Origin: Massilia sp. IC2-278 | Lineage (GTDB): Bacteria > Pseudomonadota > Gammaproteobacteria > Burkholderiales > Burkholderiaceae_D | Assembly (NCBI RefSeq): GCF_020708045.1 | Contig: NZ_JAJFES010000003.1 | Location: 186,001-250,000, forward strand | Length of the DNA stretch: 64,000 nucleotides | Direction: 5' to 3' | Part shown: positions 9,049 to 17,382 of the stretch, piece by piece | How positions within the stretch are numbered: the first letter of the stretch is position 1 | Layout of the letters: each line of letters starts with the position of its first letter | The notes under the pieces: model-generated | Seen by the model: only the letters and a program-made list of their open reading frames with translations | Database searches by the model: none | Told to the model about the DNA's origin: nothing | Position numbers and translations under genes: made by a program

Positions 9049-9122
9049 ACTGCGTGGCGCGGCCCGCGACGTCGTCCCTGCCGAATCGACCATCCCGTGT
9101 TGAACCAACCGAGGGAAAGCGC

Positions 9123-9446
9123 ATGCTCTTCAGGACAAAGGTAACGCTCTCGAACAGCTTGATGACACTGGGCTTGCTGCCCTACCTGGCCGTTTTCGGC
9201 TACCTCGTCGGAACCAGCGGTTACCGCGGCGATGCTGCCCTGGTGGCCGTGCTGACGGCGGGATTGGGAGTCGCACTGTCGTACGTGATGGCGTTGACGA
9301 TCGCCTTCCCCGCCTTCCTGTGGTCGTCTTCACTCGCGAAGCACGCCGGCACCGATACGCGCCATGCGAGGATGCTGCGCCTTGGCGTCATCATCGGCGT
9401 GTTTCCGTTTCCGCTGATACTGCCGGCACTCGCCCTCGCCTGGTAG
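9123..9446 (+). CDS. Small membrane protein of unknown function
   Basis: This 107-residue protein has three or more hydrophobic stretches: about residues 12-29 (MTLGLLPYLAVFGYLVG), 38-65 (ALVAVLTAGLGVALSYVM and onward) and 86-107 (LRLGVIIGVFPFPLILPALA). It has no recognised domain and no signal cleavage site, so it is probably an inner-membrane protein. The ATG follows GAGGGAAAGCGC. It lies 74 bases after the MBL lipoprotein gene, and a palindromic repeat begins three bases after its stop codon. Confidence 0.6.
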   Translation: MLFRTKVTLSNSLMTLGLLPYLAVFGYLVGTSGYRGDAALVAVLTAGLGVALSYVMALTIAFPAFLWSSSLAKHAGTDTRHARMLRLGVIIGVFPFPLILPALALAW

Positions 9447-9448
9447 AC

Positions 9449-9560
9449 GTAGGGTGGGTTCTCGAACCCACCACATCACGCGCGATCATACGAAGCGTGT
9501 TTCGATGTCGTACGCGTCGAAACGGTGGGTTCAAGCCGCACGCGGACCGACCCACCCTAC
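9449..9560. repeat. Palindromic intergenic repeat, copy A
   Basis: The left end is GTAGGGTGGGTT-CTCG-AACCCACC, itself a hairpin. The right end closes with ACCCACCCTAC, the complement of the left terminus, after a less perfect internal palindrome (GTGGGTTCAAG...). It fills the whole gap between the small membrane protein and the convergent acyl-CoA ligase, so it could also work as a bidirectional terminator. Copies of the same family lie at 27491, 27631, 30563 and 36601, with a degenerate one at 13438. Confidence 0.85.
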
Positions 9561-9563
9561 ACA

Positions 9564-11237
9564 CTAACCGAGGTCCTCTTCTCGGAATTCGATCCCGGTC
9601 GTCGTCTCGTCGCGCGCCGCCTCGGCCTTGCGCAACTCCACGCGCCGGATCTTGCCCGAAATCGTCTTCGGCAGCTCGCGGAACTCGATGCGGCGAATCC
9701 GTTTATACGGCGCCAGCCGCTCGCGCGCAAAAGCAAAGATCTCGCGTGCCAGCTCGCGCGACGGCTCCACGCCCTGGCGCAGCGTGATGAAGGCCTTCGG
9801 CACCGACAGCCGCACCGCGTCCGGGCTCGGCACGATGGCCGCTTCCAGCACCTGCTCGTGCTCGATCAGGACGCTCTCCAGCTCGAAGGGACTGATGCGG
9901 TAGTCGGACGACTTGAACACATCGTCATTGCGGCCGACGTAGAAGTAATAGCCGTCTTCGTCGACGGTGGCCGTGTCGCCGGTGTGATAGAAGCCGGCGC
10001 GCATCACCTCCGCCGTTTTGTCCTCGTCGCCCTCGTAGCCCAGCATCAGCGCGATCGGTTGCGCATCCAGTTGCACCGCGATCTCCCCCTCCTGCGCCGG
10101 CTGCTCGTCGACGTCCAGCAAGGCGATCTTGTAGCCCGGCAGCGGACGGCCCATCGAACCCGGCTTGACCAGCTGGCCCGGCGGATTGCCGATCTGCGCC
10201 GTGGTCTCGGTCTGGCCGAAGCCATCGCGGATGCGGATGCCCCAGGCGCGCTCCACCTGTTCGATCACTTCCGGGTTCAGCGGCTCGCCGGCGCCGACCA
10301 GTTCGCGCAGCGGCGGCTGCCACTGGCTCAGGTCTTCCTTGATCAGCATGCGCCAGACCGTCGGCGGCGCGCACAGCGAAGTCACGCCGCAGCGCTGCAC
10401 GGTTTCCAGCGCGGCCTTGGCACTGAAGCGCTCATAGTTGTAGATGAAGACGGTGGCGCCAGCGTTCCAGGGCGCGAAGAAGCAGCTCCAGGCGTGCTTG
10501 GCCCAGCCGGGCGAGCTGATGTTCCAGTGCACGCCGCCCTTCTCCAGGCCGATCCAGTACATGGTCGACAGGTGGCCGGCCGGGTAGCTCTGGTGGCTGT
10601 GCAGCACCAGCTTCGGGCGCGCCGTGGTGCCGGAGGTGAAGTACAGCAGCAGCGGATCGGTGGCGCGCGTGACGCCCTTTGGCGCGAACACGCTCAGCAC
10701 CTGGCGGCACTCGGAAAAGTCGCGCCAGCCGTCGATGCTGCCGCCCACCGCGATGCGGGTGAAGTTGCCGGTGATGCCTTCGAACTTGTGGGCCTCGGAG
10801 ACTTGCGCGATCACGTGCCGCACCTGGCCGCGCTCCATGCGGTCCTGCAAATCGGCGGTCGAGACCAGCATGGTGGTCGGCACCAGCACGGCCCCGAGCT
10901 TGATCCCGGCCAGCATGATTTCCCACAGCTCGACGCGGTTCGGCAGCATCAAGAGCACGCGGTCGCCGCGCTTGACGCCGCAGTCTTCCAGGTACTGCGC
11001 CACCTGGCTGGAACGCGCGGCCATGTCGGCGTAGGAGACCTTCTGTTCGCTGCCGTCTTCTTCCATCACCCACAGCGCGGGAGTCTGGTTATCTTTCGCT
11101 TCCTGGTCGAAGAAGTCGAGCGCCCAGTTGAAGTTGTCGAACTGGGGCGTCTGGTAGCCGGCGTAGGCGGTGTCGTAGTCGGTACGGTGCTGTTGCAGGA
11201 AATCGCGCGCCTGCGCGAAACGCTGGTAAGGGGTCAT
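9564..11237 (-). CDS. AMP-dependent acyl-CoA ligase (medium-chain / aromatic type)
   Basis: The 557-residue adenylate-forming enzyme shows its motifs in order: the phosphate loop YFTSGTTARPKLV (about residues 200-212), GFGQTET (about 347-353), YHTGDTATVDEDGY (about 420-433), the hinge SSDYRISPFELE and the catalytic lysine in PKTISGKIRR (about 525). The pattern is that of the medium-chain acyl-CoA synthetase (ACSM)/benzoate-CoA ligase group, which makes acyl-CoA from acid, ATP and CoA in the cytosol. The exact acid cannot be read. It is a single gene, with repeat copy A directly downstream. Confidence 0.9.
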   Translation of the reverse strand: MTPYQRFAQARDFLQQHRTDYDTAYAGYQTPQFDNFNWALDFFDQEAKDNQTPALWVMEEDGSEQKVSYADMAARSSQVAQYLEDCGVKRGDRVLLMLPNRVELWEIMLAGIKLGAVLVPTTMLVSTADLQDRMERGQVRHVIAQVSEAHKFEGITGNFTRIAVGGSIDGWRDFSECRQVLSVFAPKGVTRATDPLLLYFTSGTTARPKLVLHSHQSYPAGHLSTMYWIGLEKGGVHWNISSPGWAKHAWSCFFAPWNAGATVFIYNYERFSAKAALETVQRCGVTSLCAPPTVWRMLIKEDLSQWQPPLRELVGAGEPLNPEVIEQVERAWGIRIRDGFGQTETTAQIGNPPGQLVKPGSMGRPLPGYKIALLDVDEQPAQEGEIAVQLDAQPIALMLGYEGDEDKTAEVMRAGFYHTGDTATVDEDGYYFYVGRNDDVFKSSDYRISPFELESVLIEHEQVLEAAIVPSPDAVRLSVPKAFITLRQGVEPSRELAREIFAFARERLAPYKRIRRIEFRELPKTISGKIRRVELRKAEAARDETTTGIEFREEDLG

Positions 11238-11344
11238 CTTGTCTCCTGTACGCTGATGTCGATAAACGGGACGTGGCCCGGCGATGCGTTTTTATTGTCT
11301 GTTTGCGTACATTGTGCCACGGTTGCGCGGCCACCGCGCCGGGC

Positions 11345-11881
11345 TTATTGCGGGCCGCCGAAGGCTGCCATGCAGGTAAAGGAATACCGTGTCGCGCCCG
11401 GCGCCACCTTCCCGGTCATCGGGTCCATCCTGCCTTCCGTTACCAGGTACTGCATCTCCTTGCCCACCTTGCCCAGCACCACCCCTGGTATGCCGGCGTC
11501 CGGGTCCTTGTCGAGCGCGATGCCGGCGCCGGCCAGGGCCGCAGTGAAGTCCTCCAGCCGCTCGTTGCAGATATCGCCCTGGATCATGGCGACCCCGAAG
11601 CCGCCTGCGACGGTGACATTGCGCAGGCATGCCTTGCCCAGCGCGACGGGGCCTGCGATGCGCTGGCCTTCGTCGCGCGCGAGCACTTCCGCGGTCTGGT
11701 TGAACCAGTCGACCGCCTCCTTGTACGCCTCTGGCGCCGGGTTTGGCATGTCGCAGGACAGGAAGCGCAGCCTGGCGTCGTCTGGGGAAGCAGCTGCGAT
11801 GCTGCAGGATCCGGCCAGCAAGCAGGCGAGCAGCGAGCGGGAAAACCAGGCGCATGCCGGCTTGGGATTTGTTTTCGTCAT
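11345..11881 (-). CDS. Exported protein of unknown function
   Basis: The protein is 178 residues from the ATG at 11881. It begins MTKTNPKPACAWFSRSLLAC and continues into LLAGSCSIAAASPDDAR, a signal sequence with a likely AAA-S cleavage near residue 35; the cysteine in the h-region is not a clear lipobox. The mature part has four cysteines (FLSCDMP, GKACLRN, GDICNER, SFTCMAA), suggesting two disulfides. No known domain was recognised. It starts 19 bases after the RCC1-repeat gene on the same strand, so the two are probably one operon and may act together outside the cytoplasm. Confidence 0.6.
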   Translation of the reverse strand: MTKTNPKPACAWFSRSLLACLLAGSCSIAAASPDDARLRFLSCDMPNPAPEAYKEAVDWFNQTAEVLARDEGQRIAGPVALGKACLRNVTVAGGFGVAMIQGDICNERLEDFTAALAGAGIALDKDPDAGIPGVVLGKVGKEMQYLVTEGRMDPMTGKVAPGATRYSFTCMAAFGGPQ

Positions 11882-11900
11882 CGTGGTCGGGATCCTCCGT

Positions 11901-13136
11901 TTATTGGCTGGCGCAGGCATCGGCCGGCAGTGGGAGGCTGGCATCGACCAGGTTCAGTGCGCCCTTGCCGTCGCCGAGCGGAACCGGCATGAAGTGCTGG
12001 ACCTCGAGCGACTTGTCGCCCGGGTCGGTGGCCCCGTACATGTTGTCGCCCATGGTGCAGACGAAGCCGTCAGGCCGCAGGGCCAGGATGCTGGAGTAGG
12101 AAGACAGGGAGGCAATGTTGGCAAGGCTGGGCTGCCGGCGCTCGCCGGGCGTGGGAAATAGCGCGCGGAACCAGGTCACGGCCAGGCCCTGCCGGGTCAG
12201 CGCGGACGGCGCGCGGCCGCCGCCCAGCGTCGTCGCCCCGTCCAGCGTGGCGATCCGGCGCGCGACGAAGGCATCCGGTTTGTTGTCGGGGTTGTCGTCT
12301 TTCGGCGTCGCCGGGTGGCGGCTCCAGCTGCTGCCCCAGGCCCACACGCTGCCGTCGGCGCGCAAGGCATACGTGCTGTCGGCGAAGGCCGCGATGGCGA
12401 TGGCGCCGCTGAAAAATGGCGTCGGTCCCGGGTTGTCGCAGAGCTGCGCCGAGCGCTCGGGCTGGTACGAAATCGCACCGCCGGACGCGCCACCCCAGCC
12501 AATGACAACGCCGTCATCGCGCAAGGCCACGCCGTGGAACTGGCCAAGCGCGATCGCCTTGATGCGCTCCAGGCCGGCAATTTTCGTCGGGAAGGCGCCC
12601 GGGCCCCAGCAATAGACCTCCCCGTCGCGGGTGACGATCGCGCTATGGGAATCGGTTGCCGCAACCGCCACCGCTGGCGGCAAGCCGGGAATGCGCATCG
12701 GACGCTCGACGAACATACGTTGCTTGCGTGCGGCTTCGGCTTCGGCGCAGGGATTTTTCCCATGCCCGCCGCTGAAGATGGCAGCGGCCTCGCACGGCCC
12801 CAGCGTTGGCTGCAGCAGGTAGACCTGGCGCACGCGGTAGGGGCTGAAGCCCCACTCGTAGACGCTGCCGTCGCGCGTGATGGCGCTGCTGTGTTCCCAG
12901 CCCGCCGCTACCGCCACGGCGGGTAGCAGGCCTTCCACCTGGCGCGGGAAGACGGGCGGCCCGCGCTTCGCGTGGCCGAACTCGGTGCCCCACCAGAACA
13001 CGCGGCCGTCGCTTGTCAGGCCCAGGTTGTGGTAGCGGCCGGCGGCGACGGCGGGCTGGGCTGCTGCCGGCAAGGCGTGGGAAACCAACGCCATGCAGGT
13101 GATGGCGCCCGCCAGCCGGCGCAGATGGGGAATCAT
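11901..13136 (-). CDS. Exported RCC1-repeat protein
   Basis: The 411-residue protein starts at ATG 13136 with a signal peptide (MIPHLRRLAGAITCMALVSH, cleavage after LPAAA). The mature part is built of about six or seven RCC1-type blades, each ending in a DG-x-V-x-x-WG motif: LTSDGRVFWWG, ITRDGSVYEWG, VTRDGEVYCWG, LRDDGVVIGWG and LRADGSVWAWG, plus a diverged last one. This predicts a seven-bladed beta propeller. Bacterial RCC1 proteins are usually of unknown function and are not nucleotide exchange factors. It is probably co-transcribed with the small exported protein downstream. The frame is open above 13136, but only this start gives a signal peptide. Confidence 0.8.
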   Translation of the reverse strand: MIPHLRRLAGAITCMALVSHALPAAAQPAVAAGRYHNLGLTSDGRVFWWGTEFGHAKRGPPVFPRQVEGLLPAVAVAAGWEHSSAITRDGSVYEWGFSPYRVRQVYLLQPTLGPCEAAAIFSGGHGKNPCAEAEAARKQRMFVERPMRIPGLPPAVAVAATDSHSAIVTRDGEVYCWGPGAFPTKIAGLERIKAIALGQFHGVALRDDGVVIGWGGASGGAISYQPERSAQLCDNPGPTPFFSGAIAIAAFADSTYALRADGSVWAWGSSWSRHPATPKDDNPDNKPDAFVARRIATLDGATTLGGGRAPSALTRQGLAVTWFRALFPTPGERRQPSLANIASLSSYSSILALRPDGFVCTMGDNMYGATDPGDKSLEVQHFMPVPLGDGKGALNLVDASLPLPADACASQ

Positions 13137-13542
13137 GGTCACGCCTTTGCCTCCGTGCGCCTGGCCGTGGTGATGGCCTGTCGTTATTTGTTGTCGATTA
13201 TGCACATTGTGCCATGGCTCGGCAGCGGTGTGCAGATGGCACACATGTGGCGCGAAGAGAAATGATTGACGGTGACCGTGGGCGCGCCAGGCACCCCGTG
13301 TCCGCGCGCATGCCGGCACGGTGTTGGCTCAATCAGGACTGCGCATGAAGATCATTGTTGACGTCCCGAATGATCATTCGACATGTTTCGACCATCGCAC
13401 GGTGCGTCACCGAATCATGTCAACAATGGGCGGCGTTCCGCGTGGGCACGTCATAGATGCCCCCGGCATCCATGACCCCACCGTACGGTTGACTGCCAGC
13501 AACTATCCAGCCGTGTGAAACATCGCCGTCAGCACGGAAATC
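13137..13542. other. Intergenic region upstream of the RCC1 gene
   Basis: No gene is supported in these 406 bases. They hold the leader and promoter of the RCC1-repeat gene and the 3' end of the formate dehydrogenase transcript. Visible structure: a 10-bp inverted repeat CATTGTTGAC (13353-13362) / GTCAACAATG (13419-13428) around a 14-bp perfect palindrome CGAATGATCATTCG (13367-13380), and a degenerate copy of the palindromic repeat family at 13438-13488. A possible -10 hexamer CATAAT lies near 13199 on the minus strand. Confidence 0.6.
13438..13488. repeat. Degenerate copy of the palindromic intergenic repeat
   Basis: The sequence opens with CCGCGTGGGCAC and closes with CCACCGTACGG, the same outer segments as the right end of the copy at 36601-36799. 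The centre is replaced by a different self-complementary stretch (GTCAT-A-GATGCC / GGCATC-C-ATGAC). No matching left end is seen nearby, so this looks like a half element or a decayed copy. Confidence 0.55.
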
Positions 13543-15225
13543 TCAATTCGGCGGCACCGGCGTGCGCCGTATCTGCACCGCAAACTCCCCTTCCGGCTGC
13601 ATCATGTCGATCACGCGGCAGTCGCCGCACATCTTCAGGCGATCCAACTTGCCGGCAAAGGCGCTGTGCTGCGACAGGCGCGACAGCATGTTCTCGACCA
13701 TGTGCAGCGTGCCGAAAGGCTTGCTGCAGCGGATGCAGTGGAAAGGCTGGGATTCGTTCAGGATGACGGTCTTGCGGCGCGTGTCGCCGAAGGTCATGCG
13801 TGGCACCAGGGTGATCGCATCTTCGGGGCAGGTGTTCGCGCACAGGCCGCACTGCACGCAGTTCTGCTCGACGAAGCGCAGCTGCGGGAAGTCGGGCTTG
13901 TCCATCACGGCCGACGCCGGGCAGACGCCGACGCAGGCCATGCACAGGCTGCATTTTTTCGTATCGACCTCGATCGCCCCGAACGGCGCGCCGGTCGGCA
14001 GCGCCACATCGACCGGCTGGCGCGGCGCGTGGCGGTGCAAATGATCGAGCGCGTAGTCGAGCGTATTACGCTTGTCGGCGGCCAGGTTGAAGGTGGCGCG
14101 CCCGGCCGGCGCCTCGCCGCGCGGCGCATGGCCGAGGGCGAGGCCGAGTTCGCCGGGCGTGCTCACGCGCAGCAGCTGGAAGTGCGGGCCGGCGTAGCCC
14201 AGGCCGTCGAGCACCGTGTGCGCGATGCCCATCTGGTGGTCGAGGGCGGCGGCGTACTGCGGCGCTTCTTCGCCGGTCATGAGCGCCGTGACGCCGGCCG
14301 CGCCATAGGCCAGCGCAGAGAACCAGACGTCGATGCCGGTCGATGCCGTGTGGTGCAGCGCCAGCGGAATCACGCGCCCGGGCAGGCTGCCCTCGGCCTG
14401 CACGGTTTCCAGCAGCGGCTGGCCGGCGTCGCTGTGCAGCAGCAGCACCGGGTCCTGGCCGCCGGCCTCGAAATAGGCGGTCAGGGCGGCCTTGATGCGG
14501 CTGCCCGTGTGGGCGGCCGTCGGGAAGGCGTAGCTGATGGCGCCGGTCGGGCAGACCGTGGTGCAAGCGCCGCAGCCGGCGCACAAATACGGGTTGACGC
14601 GGATCTTGTCGCCGGCGCTGGCAATCGCCTGGGCCGAGCAGATCGTCACGCAGGCGTTGCAGCCCTGCTGGCCGTTGCGGCTGTGGGCGCAGATGCGCTC
14701 CTTGTAGCTGAAGTATTTCGGCTTGTCGAATTCGCCGGTCATCTCCATGATCTCGGCGGCGGCCGTGCGGCGCGCGGCGTCGTCCGGACCCGGCGCATAG
14801 TAACCGTGCGGGTGCTGGTGGGTCGCGATCAGGGGGCTGGGACAGAGGTCGAACACGAGGTCGAACTTGGCCGCCTGCGGCGGCTGGCCGGCCGCCTGCC
14901 AGCGCGCCTCGAAGGCGCCGAGCCAGCCGCCGACGCCCACGGCGCGCGCCGCGAACACGGGGTAGCCGCGCTCGACAGTCGTATCGTCGCCATCGAGCAG
15001 CAGCACCGTCACCGACAGGGCGCTGGCCAGGTGGTCGGCCCAGGGCAAGGCCTGGGCGGCGCTGCCGACGACCAGGGTGCGGCCGCCGGAACGGTAGCTG
15101 ACCGAGGAGATGGCCTCGACCGGGCCGATGGCATCCGCCGCCAGGATGGCAGCGGTCTTGGCGAGGGCATTGCGGCGTTCCTGCATCGGATCGCCGGCCT
15201 GCCCTTCTAGGAATCGGATGTTCAT
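13543..15225 (-). CDS. Multi-cluster 4Fe-4S protein of the formate dehydrogenase locus
   Basis: This 560-residue cytosolic protein has at least four ferredoxin-type cysteine groups: CNACVTIC with an upstream cysteine (about residues 185-200), CAGCGACTTVCP (about 215-226), CSLCMACVGVCP (about 420-431) and CVQCGLCANTCP (about 452-463). A further HCIRCSKPFG and CGDC lie near the C-terminus. Proteins of this build accompany DUF3305/DUF3306 genes in formate dehydrogenase loci of Burkholderiales and pseudomonads; their job (electron transfer or cofactor maturation) is unproven. Its start overlaps the DUF3306 gene (ATGA-type, 15222-15225), so it belongs to the fdh operon as its last gene. Confidence 0.8.
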   Translation of the reverse strand: MNIRFLEGQAGDPMQERRNALAKTAAILAADAIGPVEAISSVSYRSGGRTLVVGSAAQALPWADHLASALSVTVLLLDGDDTTVERGYPVFAARAVGVGGWLGAFEARWQAAGQPPQAAKFDLVFDLCPSPLIATHQHPHGYYAPGPDDAARRTAAAEIMEMTGEFDKPKYFSYKERICAHSRNGQQGCNACVTICSAQAIASAGDKIRVNPYLCAGCGACTTVCPTGAISYAFPTAAHTGSRIKAALTAYFEAGGQDPVLLLHSDAGQPLLETVQAEGSLPGRVIPLALHHTASTGIDVWFSALAYGAAGVTALMTGEEAPQYAAALDHQMGIAHTVLDGLGYAGPHFQLLRVSTPGELGLALGHAPRGEAPAGRATFNLAADKRNTLDYALDHLHRHAPRQPVDVALPTGAPFGAIEVDTKKCSLCMACVGVCPASAVMDKPDFPQLRFVEQNCVQCGLCANTCPEDAITLVPRMTFGDTRRKTVILNESQPFHCIRCSKPFGTLHMVENMLSRLSQHSAFAGKLDRLKMCGDCRVIDMMQPEGEFAVQIRRTPVPPN

Positions 15226-15872
15226 GCTTGTCCTTGCAGGGATTGCTGGGGTGTGGCGGGTGGCGAGACCTGCGCCGCTGGCGCTGGCGCCGGTATTGCT
15301 GCGGGTACTGTTGCCGGTACCGATACTGCGCCGGCGTCTTGCACTTCGGTATCAAGTACATTATCCGCATCCGCGGACGCAACGCCCACACGCCTGGCGC
15401 CGGCGTCCGGGCCGGCGCCGGCTTCCGGGTCGTGTCCGGCGGCGGCCGGCGCCGCTTCGGCAGCCGGTTTTTCCGCATCCGGATAGCGCAGCGCGCTGCG
15501 TGCATGGTCGAGCGCGGCCAGCATAGCGGCCGATACCGGGCTCGGCTTGTTGTAGTCGTCCATGTACATGTCGAGGCCATCCATCACGTGGAAGTGCGGA
15601 TCGGCGAACAGCTTTTTCAGGGCCAGGCGCTGGACCGACTTGTCGACGTCCTTTGCCACGAAGCTGGAAAAGTCGGCATCCGGGGTGAGGCGCGCCGCGT
15701 CGTCGAGCGTCGGCAGCGGCCGGTCCTGGAGCGGCGCTTCGGCCTGGGCGGGAATGGGTACAGGCGCGGGTGCAGCGGCGGGAGCGGAAGGCGCAGGACG
15801 TACCGGCGTCTCCGTTTCGCCGCCGGTCGCCTTCAGGCGCGACCAGCGTTTCAGGAATCCTTCTTCGGGCAT
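15222..15872 (-). CDS. DUF3306 protein
   Basis: The 216-residue protein begins MPEEGFLKRWSRLKATGGET and contains the DUF3306 core LTPDADFSSFVAKDVDKSVQ followed by LKKLFADPHFHVMDGLDMYM (about residues 62-105). It ends in a long Ala/Pro-rich tail. The family is found almost only beside DUF3305 and formate dehydrogenase genes, which supports a role in biogenesis of the enzyme; the mechanism is not known. The low-complexity C-terminus is probably disordered. Its stop overlaps the polyferredoxin start, and the DUF3305 gene ends 19 bases upstream. Confidence 0.8.
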   Translation of the reverse strand: MPEEGFLKRWSRLKATGGETETPVRPAPSAPAAAPAPVPIPAQAEAPLQDRPLPTLDDAARLTPDADFSSFVAKDVDKSVQRLALKKLFADPHFHVMDGLDMYMDDYNKPSPVSAAMLAALDHARSALRYPDAEKPAAEAAPAAAGHDPEAGAGPDAGARRVGVASADADNVLDTEVQDAGAVSVPATVPAAIPAPAPAAQVSPPATPQQSLQGQA

Positions 15873-15891
15873 CGGGTGTCCTGTTCCTGCT

Positions 15892-16332
15892 CTAGCCGTG
15901 CTGGCGCCCGCGGCGCGGCTTCGGCTGGTAGTTGTCGCGCAGGTAGCTGGCCAGCCAGGCGTAGATTTCGGCCGGCATGGTCACGCCGTCGGCCGATTCG
16001 CCGGAATCGAACATGCGCGTGCCCTCGACATAGCTGACCGAGGCGCGCACCGGCATGGCCCGCCCCTCTTCCATGCGCCACAGCACGAACACCTTGGATT
16101 CCGGGGCCATGGCGTTTTCGTAGTAGCCCTCGTGCTCGTCGGTGTAGAGCTCGAGCTCCAGCCCCGACACCAGGTAGTAGTCGCGCTCCGGGCTTTCGCT
16201 CAGCACCTGCAGCGGCGGCAGGTTGCCGCGGTCGGGCACGACCCCGACGGCTGCCCAGGCTTCGTCGGCCCAGATGTGCTGGACGGCGCGGCGTTGCATG
16301 ATCACCGCAATCGGCATGCCGGCTTTTTTCAT
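15892..16332 (-). CDS. DUF3305 protein
   Basis: The protein is 146 residues from the ATG at 16332 (MKKAGMPIAVIMQRRAVQHI). The family features visible are the N-terminal VIMQRRAVQHIWADEAWAAVGVV type strand with conserved tryptophans, LELELYTDEHEGYYEN, and the C-terminal EIYAWLASYLRDNYQPKPRR. The partner gene is DUF3306. In other genomes the pair always sits in fdh loci, so a role in formate dehydrogenase assembly is inferred from context only. The start overlaps the stop of the 198-residue exported protein gene (ATGA). The reading frame is open well upstream of 16332, but that part is a shadow of the neighbouring gene. Confidence 0.8.
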   Translation of the reverse strand: MKKAGMPIAVIMQRRAVQHIWADEAWAAVGVVPDRGNLPPLQVLSESPERDYYLVSGLELELYTDEHEGYYENAMAPESKVFVLWRMEEGRAMPVRASVSYVEGTRMFDSGESADGVTMPAEIYAWLASYLRDNYQPKPRRGRQHG

Positions 16333-16925
16333 CGGTTCTTCGCCGCGTCGGAATTGCCGCGATCGACCGCCGGCGAGGCGCCTTGCGGCACCGACTGCGT
16401 CGGGCGCGTCTTGACGTCCTTGCTCGGCGCCGCCGTGCCCAGTTTTTCGCTCTTGACCGGCACGTTCGCCGATTGCAGGGCCTGCGGGCTGAGCGGCGCC
16501 GCACCACGCCCGGGCGCTGCCGCCGAGGTGCCGGGAGCGGCACCAGCCGGTGCCGGCGCCGCCACGCCGGCCTGCGGCGGTGTCACGCCGGACGAGGCCA
16601 CGCCCGGCGCGCCGCCTGGCGCCGGCAGCGTTTGCGGCGGCTGGATGCCGGGTGCCGGCGCTTGCGCAATGGCGGTCGGCGGATTGATCTTCCAGCCCTT
16701 GGCCGGGGCCTGGGCGCGCCAGCGCGCGCTCAGCGCGTCCATCGATGCGGCCAATTGTTCCTTTTCCTTGGCCGCCTTGGCGTCGGCTTCGGCCTTCTTG
16801 GCCGCGGCGGCTTGCTCCTGCTGCGGCGTCAGCTGCGGTTTCGGCAGCGCCGCCCAGGCGCCCTGGGCCAGCATTGCCGAGACCAGCAGCGCCAGCGGCG
16901 CGGTCTTCATGATCATGCGTTTCAT
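16329..16925 (-). CDS. Exported Ala/Pro-rich protein of the fdh locus
   Basis: The 198-residue protein has a signal peptide (MKRMIMKTAPLALLVSAMLA, cleavage near AWA-A). A charged helical stretch rich in KAEADAKAAKEKE follows (about residues 40-60), then about 120 residues dominated by Ala, Pro and Gly. No domain is recognised. The helical part could be a short coiled coil and the rest is probably disordered. It overlaps its neighbours on both sides by four bases, so it is translated as part of the fdh operon. Periplasmic location fits that of the enzyme, but the function is unknown. Confidence 0.65.
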   Translation of the reverse strand: MKRMIMKTAPLALLVSAMLAQGAWAALPKPQLTPQQEQAAAAKKAEADAKAAKEKEQLAASMDALSARWRAQAPAKGWKINPPTAIAQAPAPGIQPPQTLPAPGGAPGVASSGVTPPQAGVAAPAPAGAAPGTSAAAPGRGAAPLSPQALQSANVPVKSEKLGTAAPSKDVKTRPTQSVPQGASPAVDRGNSDAAKNR

Positions 16926-17374
16926 TGCTTGCCCTCCAGCTGCTTCGGCGCCGGCCCCTGCGGCGCGGCATTGCTGGCCTCGCCCTTGTTCAGGTCCTGC
17001 GACGATGGTCCGCCGGCCGGGCGATTGTCGCCGGTCGTGGTCTGGGTGGCGCCCATCTTGCCCGACGGGTCGGTGACGCCGGACGTCGGACCCTGCCCGG
17101 TTTCGCGCGTGGTGCCGCCGGTTTCGGCGCCCGAGGTATTCCCGCCCGCGCCGCCGGCGATGCCCGGCGTGCCGCCTGCATAAGTGGCGTCGGTCACAGG
17201 CTTGGCTGTGCGTGCAATCACTTCACCGCTGGTGCCGCCGCCGGCCGTTACCTCGCCGGGAAATTTGGTCTGGATCACGCCGTTGCTGGCCGGCGCCGTG
17301 TTCTTGCTGCAGCCGGCGGCCAGCAACAGGCTTGCCGCCAGCGCGCAGGTAGTCAGGTAAGTCGTGTGCTTCAT
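16922..17374 (-). CDS. Gly/Thr-rich lipoprotein of the fdh locus
   Basis: The 150-residue protein has a clear lipoprotein signal MKHTTYLTTCALAASLLLAA ending in the lipobox AAGC (Cys22). The mature part is low-complexity: many Gly, Thr, Ser and Pro residues, with repeated GG-T-GE/GA motifs and no recognisable fold. It is translationally coupled to the 198-residue exported protein (overlap at 16922-16925) and lies 8 bases after the cytochrome b subunit gene. It could be a periplasmic tether or assembly factor for the enzyme; this is inference from position only. Confidence 0.65.
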   Translation of the reverse strand: MKHTTYLTTCALAASLLLAAGCSKNTAPASNGVIQTKFPGEVTAGGGTSGEVIARTAKPVTDATYAGGTPGIAGGAGGNTSGAETGGTTRETGQGPTSGVTDPSGKMGATQTTTGDNRPAGGPSSQDLNKGEASNAAPQGPAPKQLEGKQ

Positions 17375-17382
17375 TGCTGTCC

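Noticed and set aside
11237-11320. Sigma-54-like TGGCACAATGTACGCA upstream of the acyl-CoA ligase (minus strand)
   Set aside because: The spacing fits, but the -12 half is ACGCA rather than TTGCA and no activator is nearby.
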